From the NCBI RefSeq assembly GCF_964355755.1, contig NC_092680.1, forward strand, positions 7,357,001 through 7,421,000: a DNA stretch of 64,000 nt, given 5' to 3'. The translations under genes and the position numbers were made by a program. The stretch is from Antedon mediterranea (Eukaryota > Echinodermata > Crinoidea > Comatulida > Antedonidae). Under the pieces are notes generated by a model. It was not told where the DNA came from and ran no database searches. It saw only the letters and a program-made list of their open reading frames with translations. Positions 34,546 to 48,492 of this stretch are shown here, piece by piece; the first letter of the stretch is position 1; the number at the start of each line of letters is the position of its first letter.

Positions 34546-37500
34546 GGCCAATTTTCAACCTTTCTATTTTTCGACATAACTAGTTTCCATATCATAATTG
34601 ACATACGCAGAACACATTATTTGATTCTGCGCATGTCAATTATGATATAGTAACCAGTTATGTCCAAAAATTAAAGGGGTCAAAATTTTGCTATTTTTGG
34701 AAAATTTTCTTGTACATGGATTTTTTCAAAACCAAATTTCAACCTTTTTATTTTTCGACATAACTAGTTTCCATATCATAATTGACATGCGCAGAACACA
34801 TTATTTGATTCTGCGCATGTCAATTATGATATAGTAACCAGTTATGTCCAAAAATTATAGGGGTCAAAATGTCGTTATTTTTTAAAAATTTCCCTGTACT
34901 ATAGTACATGGATTTTTTCAAAACCAAATTTCAACCTATTTATTTTTCGACATAACTAGTTTCCATATCATAATTGACATGCGCAGAACACATTATTTGA
35001 TTCTGCGCATGTCAATTATGATATAGTAACCAATTATGATATAGTAACCAGTTATGTCCAAAAATTATAGGGGTCAAAATTTCGTTATTTTTTGAAAATT
35101 TCCCTGTACTATAGTACATGGATTTTTTCAAAACCAAATTTCAACCTTTTTATTTTTGGACATAACTAGTTTCCATATCTTAATTGACATGCGCAGAACA
35201 CATTATTTGATTCTGCGCATGTCAATTATTATATAGTAACCAGTTATGTCCAAAAATTATAGAGGGGTCAAAATTTCGCTATTTTTGGAAAATTTCTCTG
35301 TACAATAGTATAGTAGACTACATGGATTTTTTCAAAACCAAATTTCAACCTTTTTATTTTTCCACATAACTAGTTTCCATATCATAATTGACATGCGCAG
35401 AACACATTATTTGATCTGCGCATGTCAATTATGATATAGTAACCAGTTATGTCAAAAAATTATAGGGGTCAAAATTTCGCAATTTTTTTGAAAATTTTCC
35501 TGTAGGCCTACTATAGTACATGGATTTTTTCAAAATCAAATTTCAACCTTTTTATTTTTCGACATAACTAGTTTCCATATCATAATTGACATGCGCAGAA
35601 CACATTATTTGATTCTGCGCATGTCAATTATGATATAGTAACCAGTTATGTCCAAAAATTAAAGGGGTCAAGATTTCGCTATTTTTTAAAAATTTCCCTG
35701 TACTATAGTACATGGATTTTTTCAAAACCAAATTTCAACCTTTTTATTTTTCGACATAACTAGTTTCCATATCATAATTGACATGCGCAGAACACATTAT
35801 TTGATTCTGCGCATGTCAATTATGATATAGTAACCAGTTATGTCCAAAAATTATAGGGGTCAAAATTTCGCTATTTTTTGAAAATTTCCTTGTACTATAT
35901 ATAGTACATGGATTTTTTCAAAAGCAAATTTCAACCTTTTTATTTTTCGACATAACTAGTTTCCATATCATAATTGACATGCGCAGAACACATTATTTGA
36001 TTCTGCGCATGTCAATTATGATATAGTAACCAGTTATGTCCAAAAATTATTGGGGACAAAATTTTGGCTATTTTTTTTAAATTTCCTTGATAGTACATGG
36101 ATTTTTTCAAAACCAAATTTCAACCTTTTTATTTTTTGACATAACTAGTTTCCATATCTTAATTGACATGCGCAAGACACATTATTTGATTCTGCGCATG
36201 TCAATTATTATATAGTAACCAGTTATGTCCAAAAATTATAGTGGTTAAAATTTCGCTATTTTTGAAAATTTCCCTGTACTATAGTAGGCCTACATGGATT
36301 TTTTCAAAACCAACTTTCAACCTTTTTATTTTTCGACATAACTAGTTTCCATATCATAATTGACATGCGCAGAACACATTATTTGATTCTGCGCATGTCA
36401 ATTATGATATAGTAACCAGTTATGTCCAAAAATTATAGGGGTCAAAATTTCGCTATTTTTTTGAAAATTTTCCTGTAGGCCTACTATAGTACATGGATTT
36501 TTTCAAAATCAAATTTCAACCTTTTTATTTTTCGACATAACTAGTTTCCATATCATAATTGACATGCGCAGAACACATTATTTGATTCTGCGCATGTCAA
36601 TTATGGTATAGTATAACCAGTTATGTCCAAAAATTATAGGGGTCAAAATTTCACTATTTTTTGAAAATTTCCCTGTACTATAGTACATGGATTTTTTCAA
36701 AACAAAATTTCAACCTTTTTGTTTTTCGACATAACTAGTTTCCATATCATAATTGACATGCGCAGAACACATTATTTGATTCTGCGCATGTCAATTATGA
36801 TATAGTAACCAGTTATGTCCAAAAATTAAAGGGGTCAAAATTTCGCTATTTTTTGAAAATTTCCCTGTACTATAGTACATGGATTTTTTCAAAACCAAAT
36901 TTCAACCTTTTTATTTTTCGACATAACTAGTTTCCATATCATAATTGACATGCGAGAAAACATTATTTGATTTTGCGCATGTCAATTATGATATAGTAAC
37001 TAGTTATGTCCAAAAATTATAGGGGTCAAAATTTCGCTATTTTTTGAAAATTTCCCTGTACTATAGTACATGGATTTTTTCAAAACCAAATTTCAACCTT
37101 TTTATTTTTCGACATAACTAGTTTCCATATCATAATTGACATGCGCAGAACACATTATTTGATTCTGCGCATGTCAATTATGATATAGTAACTAGTTATG
37201 TCCAAAAATTATAGGGGTCAAAATTTCGCTATTTTTTGAAAATTTTCCTCTAGGCCTACTATAGTACATGGATTTTTTCAAAATCAAATTTCAACCTTTT
37301 TATTTTTCGACATAACTAGTTTCTATATCATAATTCACATGCGCAGAACACATTATTTGATTCTGAGCATGTAAATTATGATATAGTAACCGTTATGTCC
37401 AAAAATTATAGTGGTCAAAATTTCGTTATTTTTTGAAAATTTCCCTGTACTATAGTACATGGATTTGTTCAAAACCAAATTTCAACCTTTTTATTTTTCG

Positions 37501-37881
37501 ACATAACTAGTTTCCATATCATAATTGACATGCGCAGAACACATTTTTTTTCTGCGCATGTCAATTATGATATAGTAACCAGTTATGTCCAAAAATTATA
37601 GGGGTCAAAATTTCGCTATTTTTTGAAAATTTCCCTTAACCATAGTACATGGATTTTTTCAAAACCAAATTTCAACCTTTTTATTTTTCGACATAACTAG
37701 TTTCCATATCATAATTGACATGCGCAGAACACATTATTTGATTCTGCGCATGTCAATTATGATATAGTAACCAGTTATGTCCAAAAATTATAGGGGTCAA
37801 AATTTCGCTATTTTTTGAGAATTTCCTTGTACTATAGTACATGGATTTTTTCAAAACCAAATTTCAACCTTTTTATTTTTC

Positions 37882-40800
37882 GACATAACTAGTTTCCATA
37901 TCATAATTGACATGCGCATAACACATTATTTGATTCTGCGCATGTCAATTATGATATAGTAACCAGTTATGTCCAAAAATTATAGGGGACAAAATTTCGC
38001 TATTTTTTGAAAATTTCCCTGATAGTACATGGATTTTTTCAAAACCAAATTTCAACCTTTTTACCCTGTACTATAGTACATGGGTTTTTTCAAAACCAAA
38101 TTTCAACCTTTTTATTTTTCGACATAACTAGTTTCCATATCATAATTGACATGCGCAGAACACATTATTTGATTCTGCGCATGTCAATTATGATATAGTA
38201 ACTAGTTATGTCCAAAAATTATAGGGGTCAAAATTTCGCTATTTTTTGAAAATTTCCCTGTACTATAGTAGGCCTACATGGATTTTTTCAAAGCCAAATT
38301 TCAACCTTTTTATTTTTCGACATAACTAGTTTCCATATCTTAATTGACATGCGCAAGACACATTATTTGATTCTGCGCATGTCAATTATGATATAGTAAC
38401 CAGTTATGTCCAAAAATTATAGGGGTCAAAATTTCATTATTTTTTAAAAATTTCCCCGTAGGCCTACATGGATTTTTTCAAAACCAAATTTCAACCTTTT
38501 AATTGTTCGACATAACTAGTTTCCATATCATAATTGACATGCGTAGAACACATTATTTGATTCTGCGCTTGTCAATTATTATATAGTAACCAGTTATGTC
38601 CAAAAATTATAGTCGTTAAAATTTCGCTATTTTTGAAAATTTCCCTGTACTATAGTACATGGATTTTTTCAAAACCAAATTTCAACCTTTTTATTTTTCG
38701 ACATAACTAGTTTCCATATCATAATTGACATGCGCAGAACACATTATTTGATTCTGCGCATGTCAATTATGATATAGTAACCAGTTATGTCCAAAAATTA
38801 TAGGGGTCAAAATTTCGCTATTTTTTGAAAATTTCCCTGTACTTTAGTACATAGATTTTTTCAAAACCAAATTTCAACCTTTTTATTTTTCGACATAACT
38901 AGTTTCTATATCATAATTGACATGCGCAGAACACATTATTTGATTCTGAGCATGTAAATTATGATATAGTAACCGTTATGTCCAAAAATTATAGTGGTCA
39001 AAATTTCGTTATTTTTTGAAAATTTCCCTGTACTATAGTACATGGATTTTTTCAAAACCAAATTTCAACCTTTTTATTTTTCGACATAACTAGTTTCCAT
39101 ATCATAATTGACATGCGCAGAACACATTTTTTTTCTGCGTATGTCAATTATGATATAGTAACCAGTTATGTCCAAAAATTATAGGGGTCAAAATTTTGCT
39201 ATTTTTTGAAAATTTCCCTTAACCATAGTACATGGATTTTTTCAAAACCAAATTTCAACCTTTTTATTTTTCGACATAACTAGTTTCCATATCATAATTG
39301 ACATGCGCAGAACACATTATTTGATTCTGCGCATGTCAATTATGATATAGTAACCAGTTATGTCCAAAAATTATAGGGGTCAAAATTTCGCTATTTTTTG
39401 AGAATTTCCTTGTACTATAGTACATGGATTTTTTCAAAACCAAATTTCAACCTTTTTATTTTTCGACATAACTAGTTTCCATATCATAATTGACATGCGC
39501 ATAACACATTATTTGATTCTGCGCATGTCAATTATGATATAGTAACCAGTTATGTCCAAAAATTATAGGGGACAAAATTTCGCTATTTTTTGAAAATTTC
39601 CCTGATAGTACATGGATTTTTTCAAAACCAAATTTCAACCTTTTTACCCTGTACTATAGTACATGGGTTTTTTCAAAACCAAATTTCAACCTTTTTATTT
39701 TTCGACATAACTAGTTTCCATATCATAATTGACATGCGCAGAACACATTATTTGATTCTGCGCATGTCAATTATGATATAGTAACTAATTATGTCCAAAA
39801 ATTATAGGGGTCAAAATTTCGCTATTTTTTTAAAATTTCCCTGTACTATAGTAGGCCTACATGGATTTTTTCAAAGCCAAATTTCAACCTTTTTATTTTT
39901 CGACATAACTAGTTTCCATATCTTAATTGACATGCGCAAGACACATTATTTGATTCTGCGCATGTCAATTATGATATAGTAACCAGTTATGTCCAAAAAT
40001 TATAGGGGTCAAAATTTCGTTATTTTTTAAAAATTTCCCTGTAGGCCTACATGGATTTTTTCAAAACCAAATTTCAACCTTTTAATTGTTCGACATAACT
40101 AGTTTCCATATCATAATTGACATGCGTAGAACACATTATTTGATTCTGCGCTTGTCAATTATGATATAGTAACCAGTTATGTCCAAAAATTATAGGGGTC
40201 AAAATTTCGCTATTTTTTGAAAATTTCCCTGTACTTTAGTACATAGATTTTTTCAAAACCAAATTTCAACCTTTTTATTTTTCGACATAACTAGTTTCCA
40301 TATCTTAATTGACATGCCCAGAACACATTATTTGATTCTGCACATGTCAATTATGATATAGTAACCAGTTATGTCCAAAAATTATAGGGGTCAAAATTTC
40401 GCTATTTTTTGAAAATTTCCCTGTACTATAGTACATGGATTCTTTCAAAACCAAATTTCAACCTTTTTATTTTTCGACATAACTAGTTTCCATATCATAA
40501 TTGACATGCGCAGAACACATTATTTGATTCTGCGCATGTCAATTATGATATAGTAACTAGTTATGTCCAAAAATTATAGGGGTCAAAATTTCGCTATTTT
40601 TTGAAAATTTCCCTGTACTATAGTAGGCCTACATGGATTTTTTCAAAACCAAATTTCAACCTTTTTATTTTTCGACATAACTAGTTTCCATATCTTAATT
40701 GACATGCGCAAGACACATTATTTGATTCTGCGCATGTCAATTATGATATAGTAACCAGTTATGTCCAAAAATTATAGGGGTCAAAATTTCGTTATTTTTA

Positions 40801-43035
40801 AAAAATTTCCCTGTAGGCCTACATGGATTTTTTCAAAACCAAATTTCAACCTTTTAATTGTTCGACATAACTAGTTTCCATATCATAATTGACATGCGTA
40901 GAACACATTATTTGATTCTGCGCTCGTCAATTATTATATAGTAACCAGTTATGTCCAAAAATTATAGGGGTTAAAATTTCGCTATTTTTAAAAATTTCCC
41001 TGTACTATAGTACATGGATTTTTTCAAAACCAAATTTCAACCTTTTTATTTTTCGACATAACTAGTTTCCATATCATAATTGACATGCGCAGAACACATT
41101 ATTTGATTCTGCGCATGTCAATTATGATATAGTAACCAGTTATGTCCAAAAATTATAGGGGTCAAAATTTCGCTATTTTTTGAAAATTTCTCTGTACTTT
41201 AGTACATAGATTTTTTCAAAACTAAATTTCAACCTTTTTATTTTTTGATATAACTAGTTTCCATATCTTAATTGACATGCGCAGAACACATTATTTGATT
41301 CTGCACATGTCAATTATGATATAGTAACCAGTTATGTCAAAAAATTATAGGGGTCAAAATTTCGCTATTTTTTCAAAATTTCCCTGTACTATAGTACATG
41401 GATTCTTTCAAAACCAAATTTCAACCTTTTTATTTTTCGACATAACTAGTTTCCATATCATAATTGACATACGCAGAACACATTATTTGATTCTGCGCAT
41501 GTCAATTATGATATAGTAACTAGTTATGTCCAAAAATTATAGGGGTCAAAATTTCGCTATTTTTTAAAAATTTCCCTGTACTATAGTACATGGATTCTTT
41601 CAAAACCAAATTTCAACCTTTTTATTTTTCGACATAACTAGTTTCCATATCATAATTGACATACGCAGAACACATTATTTGATTCTGCGCATGTCAATTA
41701 TGATATAGTAACTAGTTATGTCCAAAAATTATAGGGGACAAAATTTCGCTATTTTTTGAAAATTTCCCTGATAGTAGGCCTACATGGATTTTTTCAAAAC
41801 CAAATTTCAACCTTTTTACCCTGTACTATAGTACATGGGTTTTTTCAAAACCAAATTTCAACCTTTTTATTTTTCGACATAACTAGTTTCCATATCATAA
41901 TTGACATGCGCAGAACACATTATTTGATTCTGCGCATGTCAATTATGATATAGTAACTAATTATGTCCAAAAATTATAGGGGTCAAAATTTCGCTATTTT
42001 TTTAAAATTTCCCTGTACTATAGTAGGCCTACATGGATTTTTTCAAAGCCAAATTTCAACCTTTTTATTTTTCGACATAACTAGTTTCCATATCTTAATT
42101 GACATGCGCAAGACACATTATTTGATTCTGCGCATGTCAATTATGATATAGTAACCAGTTATGTCCAAAAATTATAGGGGTCAAAATTTCGTTATTTTTT
42201 AAAAATTTCCCTGTAGGCCTACATGGATTTTTTCAAAACCAAATTTCAACCTTTTAATTGTTCGACATAACTAGTTTCCATATCATAATTGACATGCGTA
42301 GAACACATTATTTGATTCTGCGCTTGTCAATTATGATATAGTAACCAGTTATGTCCAAAAATTATAGGGGTCAAAATTTCGCTATTTTTTGAAAATTTCC
42401 CTGTACTTTAGTACATAGATTTTTTCAAAACCAAATTTCAACCTTTTTATTTTTCGACATAACTAGTTTCCATATCTTAATTGACATGCCCAGAACACAT
42501 TATTTGATTCTGCACATGTCAATTATGATATAGTAACCAGTTATGTCCAAAAATTATAGGGGTCAAAATTTCGCTATTTTTTGAAAATTTCCCTGTACTA
42601 TAGTACATGGATTCTTTCAAAACCAAATTTCAACCTTTTTATTTTTCGACATAACTAGTTTCCATATCATAATTGACATGCGCAGAACACATTATTTGAT
42701 TCTGCGCATGTCAATTATGATATAGTAACTAGTTATGTCCAAAAATTATAGGGGTCAAAATTTCGCTATTTTTTGAAAATTTCCCTGTACTATAGTAGGC
42801 CTACATGGATTTTTTCAAAACCAAATTTCAACCTTTTTATTTTTCGACATAACTAGTTTCCATATCTTAATTGACATGCGCAAGACACATTATTTGATTC
42901 TGCGCATGTCAATTATGATATAGTAACCAGTTATGTCCAAAAATTATAGGGGTCAAAATTTCGTTATTTAAAAAAAATTTCCCTGTAGGCCTACATGGAT
43001 TTTTTCAAAACCAAATTTCAACCTTTTAATTGTTC
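37882..43035. repeat. Higher-order repeat block of the satellite, 5154 bp, copy 1
   Basis: Variant landmarks recur at exactly +5154: monomer-frame starts at 38007, 39590, 39791 and 41334 reappear at 43161, 44744, 44945 and 46488. Within the block a 1583-bp shift relates 38007 to 39590. A 2166-bp shift (2172 after a 6-bp GGCCTA insertion) relates 39590 to 41756. Boundaries are approximate. Confidence 0.88.
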
Positions 43036-46000
43036 GACATAACTAGTTTCCATATCATAATTGACATGCGCATAACACATTATTTGATTCTGCGCATGTC
43101 AATTATGATATAGTAACCAGTTATGTCCAAAAATTATAGGGGACAAAATTTCGCTATTTTTTGAAAATTTCCCTGATAGTACATGGATTTTTTCAAAACC
43201 AAATTTCAACCTTTTTACCCTGTACTATAGTACATGGGTTTTTTCAAAACCAAATTTCAACCTTTTTATTTTTCGACATAACTAGTTTCCATATCATAAT
43301 TGACATGCGCAGAACACATTATTTGATTCTGCGCATGTCAATTATGATATAGTAACTAGTTATGTCCAAAAATTATAGGGGTCAAAATTTCGCTATTTTT
43401 TGAAAATTTCCCTGTACTATAGTAGGCCTACATGGATTTTTTCAAAGCCAAATTTCAACCTTTTTATTTTTCGACATAACTAGTTTCCATATCTTAATTG
43501 ACATGCGCAAGACACATTATTTGATTCTGCGCATGTCAATTATGATATAGTAACCAGTTATGTCCAAAAATTATAGGGGTCAAAATTTCATTATTTTTTA
43601 AAAATTTCCCCGTAGGCCTACATGGATTTTTTCAAAACCAAATTTCAACCTTTTAATTGTTCGACATAACTAGTTTCCATATCATAATTGACATGCGTAG
43701 AACACATTATTTGATTCTGCGCTTGTCAATTATTATATAGTAACCAGTTATGTCCAAAAATTATAGTCGTTAAAATTTCGCTATTTTTGAAAATTTCCCT
43801 GTACTATAGTACATGGATTTTTTCAAAACCAAATTTCAACCTTTTTATTTTTCGACATAACTAGTTTCCATATCATAATTGACATGCGCAGAACACATTA
43901 TTTGATTCTGCGCATGTCAATTATGATATAGTAACCAGTTATGTCCAAAAATTATAGGGGTCAAAATTTCGCTATTTTTTGAAAATTTCCCTGTACTTTA
44001 GTACATAGATTTTTTCAAAACCAAATTTCAACCTTTTTATTTTTCGACATAACTAGTTTCTATATCATAATTGACATGCGCAGAACACATTATTTGATTC
44101 TGAGCATGTAAATTATGATATAGTAACCGTTATGTCCAAAAATTATAGTGGTCAAAATTTCGTTATTTTTTGAAAATTTCCCTGTACTATAGTACATGGA
44201 TTTTTTCAAAACCAAATTTCAACCTTTTTATTTTTCGACATAACTAGTTTCCATATCATAATTGACATGCGCAGAACACATTTTTTTTCTGCGTATGTCA
44301 ATTATGATATAGTAACCAGTTATGTCCAAAAATTATAGGGGTCAAAATTTTGCTATTTTTTGAAAATTTCCCTTAACCATAGTACATGGATTTTTTCAAA
44401 ACCAAATTTCAACCTTTTTATTTTTCGACATAACTAGTTTCCATATCATAATTGACATGCGCAGAACACATTATTTGATTCTGCGCATGTCAATTATGAT
44501 ATAGTAACCAGTTATGTCCAAAAATTATAGGGGTCAAAATTTCGCTATTTTTTGAGAATTTCCTTGTACTATAGTACATGGATTTTTTCAAAACCAAATT
44601 TCAACCTTTTTATTTTTCGACATAACTAGTTTCCATATCATAATTGACATGCGCATAACACATTATTTGATTCTGCGCATGTCAATTATGATATAGTAAC
44701 CAGTTATGTCCAAAAATTATAGGGGACAAAATTTCGCTATTTTTTGAAAATTTCCCTGATAGTACATGGATTTTTTCAAAACCAAATTTCAACCTTTTTA
44801 CCCTGTACTATAGTACATGGGTTTTTTCAAAACCAAATTTCAACCTTTTTATTTTTCGACATAACTAGTTTCCATATCATAATTGACATGCGCAGAACAC
44901 ATTATTTGATTCTGCGCATGTCAATTATGATATAGTAACTAATTATGTCCAAAAATTATAGGGGTCAAAATTTCGCTATTTTTTTAAAATTTCCCTGTAC
45001 TATAGTAGGCCTACATGGATTTTTTCAAAGCCAAATTTCAACCTTTTTATTTTTCGACATAACTAGTTTCCATATCTTAATTGACATGCGCAAGACACAT
45101 TATTTGATTCTGCGCATGTCAATTATGATATAGTAACCAGTTATGTCCAAAAATTATAGGGGTCAAAATTTCGTTATTTTTTAAAAATTTCCCTGTAGGC
45201 CTACATGGATTTTTTCAAAACCAAATTTCAACCTTTTAATTGTTCGACATAACTAGTTTCCATATCATAATTGACATGCGTAGAACACATTATTTGATTC
45301 TGCGCTTGTCAATTATGATATAGTAACCAGTTATGTCCAAAAATTATAGGGGTCAAAATTTCGCTATTTTTTGAAAATTTCCCTGTACTTTAGTACATAG
45401 ATTTTTTCAAAACCAAATTTCAACCTTTTTATTTTTCGACATAACTAGTTTCCATATCTTAATTGACATGCCCAGAACACATTATTTGATTCTGCACATG
45501 TCAATTATGATATAGTAACCAGTTATGTCCAAAAATTATAGGGGTCAAAATTTCGCTATTTTTTGAAAATTTCCCTGTACTATAGTACATGGATTCTTTC
45601 AAAACCAAATTTCAACCTTTTTATTTTTCGACATAACTAGTTTCCATATCATAATTGACATGCGCAGAACACATTATTTGATTCTGCGCATGTCAATTAT
45701 GATATAGTAACTAGTTATGTCCAAAAATTATAGGGGTCAAAATTTCGCTATTTTTTGAAAATTTCCCTGTACTATAGTAGGCCTACATGGATTTTTTCAA
45801 AACCAAATTTCAACCTTTTTATTTTTCGACATAACTAGTTTCCATATCTTAATTGACATGCGCAAGACACATTATTTGATTCTGCGCATGTCAATTATGA
45901 TATAGTAACCAGTTATGTCCAAAAATTATAGGGGTCAAAATTTCGTTATTTTTAAAAAATTTCCCTGTAGGCCTACATGGATTTTTTCAAAACCAAATTT

Positions 46001-46890
46001 CAACCTTTTAATTGTTCGACATAACTAGTTTCCATATCATAATTGACATGCGTAGAACACATTATTTGATTCTGCGCTCGTCAATTATTATATAGTAACC
46101 AGTTATGTCCAAAAATTATAGGGGTTAAAATTTCGCTATTTTTAAAAATTTCCCTGTACTATAGTACATGGATTTTTTCAAAACCAAATTTCAACCTTTT
46201 TATTTTTCGACATAACTAGTTTCCATATCATAATTGACATGCGCAGAACACATTATTTGATTCTGCGCATGTCAATTATGATATAGTAACCAGTTATGTC
46301 CAAAAATTATAGGGGTCAAAATTTCGCTATTTTTTGAAAATTTCTCTGTACTTTAGTACATAGATTTTTTCAAAACTAAATTTCAACCTTTTTATTTTTT
46401 GATATAACTAGTTTCCATATCTTAATTGACATGCGCAGAACACATTATTTGATTCTGCACATGTCAATTATGATATAGTAACCAGTTATGTCAAAAAATT
46501 ATAGGGGTCAAAATTTCGCTATTTTTTCAAAATTTCCCTGTACTATAGTACATGGATTCTTTCAAAACCAAATTTCAACCTTTTTATTTTTCGACATAAC
46601 TAGTTTCCATATCATAATTGACATACGCAGAACACATTATTTGATTCTGCGCATGTCAATTATGATATAGTAACTAGTTATGTCCAAAAATTATAGGGGT
46701 CAAAATTTCGCTATTTTTTAAAAATTTCCCTGTACTATAGTACATGGATTCTTTCAAAACCAAATTTCAACCTTTTTATTTTTCGACATAACTAGTTTCC
46801 ATATCATAATTGACATACGCAGAACACATTATTTGATTCTGCGCATGTCAATTATGATATAGTAACTAGTTATGTCCAAAAATTATAGGG
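43036..46890. repeat. Higher-order repeat block, copy 2 (incomplete)
   Basis: Follows copy 1 directly and repeats about its first 3.85 kb with almost no differences seen, then diverges near 46890 (equivalent to 41736) and the array ends at 46939. The near identity suggests a very recent duplication or an assembly artefact. Confidence 0.85.
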
Positions 46891-46939
46891 GTCAAAATTT
46901 CGCTATTTTTTAAAAATTTCCCTGTACTATAGTACATGG

Positions 46940-48378
46940 TCCTACAACATCATATGTTAGCATATTTTAAATAAAGTACAGATACCAATATGTTTCATGA
47001 TTTTTTTTTACCATAAAAAATTATGGGCAGGCAAACAGAAGCATTTCACAGTACATTAAGAAATCAATAGAAGAATGCAATATGTATAATAAAATTAGAA
47101 ACTACAGATAAAAGAAAAGAAAATGCAAATATATAATTACCTCTTTCTATATAAATAATATGTCATCTAAAATTTGTTAATTAAATTACGGTTCAGAAAT
47201 GTCAAAGAAATAAAACTTGGCACCAAAACAATCAATGATCAAATGTGTACAGACAGTGTAAACATAATTTAAAGTGAAACTAAATCTAACGATGGAAGAC
47301 CTTATATCTGCATAGATTTTTGGACAATGAACAATGTGTAATACAATATGATCAAATCAAATTAATAAATATTTTAGATATATTGGGAATTTTAATTACA
47401 ATAAAAACTAATCTATGCCAAATAGAGAACATATTCTAATAAGTTTTTGATGATGATCTTCCACAAAATAAGAATTAACAAATGATGGGTTACATAAAAA
47501 TAATTGGGCTTTTAGTTAGCACTCAACAAACAAGCTTGTTCAGTTAAAGTTAATTAACATTTACTACAGTATTTTAATGAAAGAAGTATCCCAACAGATT
47601 TTCTGTTTAGCACAAAGTTTCCAAATTGATAAATATCACATTTGTCGCAATTTATAACAATTGGGGCAGTCGAGATGAGTCGCATCTTACCACAGTGATC
47701 TTACTCAGAAACATTGACCTGTAAAAACTTATTTAATATAATTACCACTATGGTAAAATAAACCATCTTTTTGCTCTATCAAAAAAATAAATATACTTTA
47801 TTTTATGATAATAAAAGTAGTAATTTCATTTGTATATAAACTGAAAACTATAAATTATTTATCTATGTAAAATGTCAAATCTGACTAGCTATTATAATAA
47901 AGCAAAAGTTTCTCATCAAAAACTATTTCACTATCTCACTATATACAATAATAACTAAATCATAAAGAATTATACGAATACAATTTTATTAGTCAATGAA
48001 TGTATATAAATTACACTATAGCAAATAAACATAATTGTAAATCATTGGATGAAATCCTGCATTCTTTCACGACATTCAAACAAGACAGAGTCTCCTTAAT
48101 TTACATATTACAAATAACGTAACGTTCACAATGTATAAATACATATCAAAAGCCATATATTATTCTGCAATAAAACCAGCCTACTTCACCAGAAACATCA
48201 ATCCTTTTTTTCTCTTAAAAAGTATTAAAAAACCACCGCTTGAGAACAGTATATGCTTTGAGCAATGTAATAATATATGTTCTCTTTCTTACAAATATCA
48301 CAATTTATACATAAATATTACATAATGATGTTCACTGGTGACAATATAAAAAGACAAACTTGTCTACTCTAGCGCCCT
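46940..48378. other. Intergenic / IQGAP 3' UTR
   Basis: AT-rich sequence between the satellite end and the IQGAP stop codon. It should hold the IQGAP 3' UTR on the minus strand; several TTTATT words (AATAAA on the minus strand) occur, for example near 47800, but the true poly(A) site cannot be chosen. Nothing else recognised. Confidence 0.6.
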
Positions 48379-48492
48379 CTATTTGCCATAAAACTTCTTG
48401 TTGAGGAGGAAAATGAGCAAATTAACATTGACCTTTGCCCTACTGAACATTTTCATAACTGCAACTCCATCATATTGTAACTGTAACAAATC
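48379..48492 (-). CDS. IQGAP: IQGAP terminal exon
   Basis: DLLQLQYDGVAVMKMFSRAK then VNVNLLIFLLNKKFYGK and TAG (48381-48379). The C-terminus is practically identical to human IQGAP1. Confidence 0.97.
   Translation of the reverse strand, partial: DLLQLQYDGVAVMKMFSRAKVNVNLLIFLLNKKFYGK

Larger units (their letters stand above)
34085..46939. repeat. Satellite array of hairpin-forming monomers of about 185 bp
   Basis: Roughly 65-70 head-to-tail monomers. Each starts near CATGGATTTTTTCAAAACCA, continues TTTCAACCTTTTTATTTTTC, and then carries an inverted repeat. The left arm begins GACATAACTAGTTTCC and the right arm ends GTAACCAGTTATGTC; the inner 24 bp, including TTGACATGCGCAGAA, are perfectly complementary. 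The loop is about 13 nt (CACATTATTTGAT). A link TTCGCTATTTTTTGAAAATT and CCTGTACTATAGTA closes the unit. Units at the left edge are the most diverged. Short repeated frames of 60-65 codons inside are shadows of the monomer. Confidence 0.95.

Noticed and set aside
38007-46670. Recurrent small frames of 60-65 codons (MKISLIVHGFFQ, MSKNYRGQNFAIF).
   Set aside because: They are read across the satellite monomer and begin at non-ATG or chance ATG codons; identical copies reflect the higher-order duplication, not conservation.
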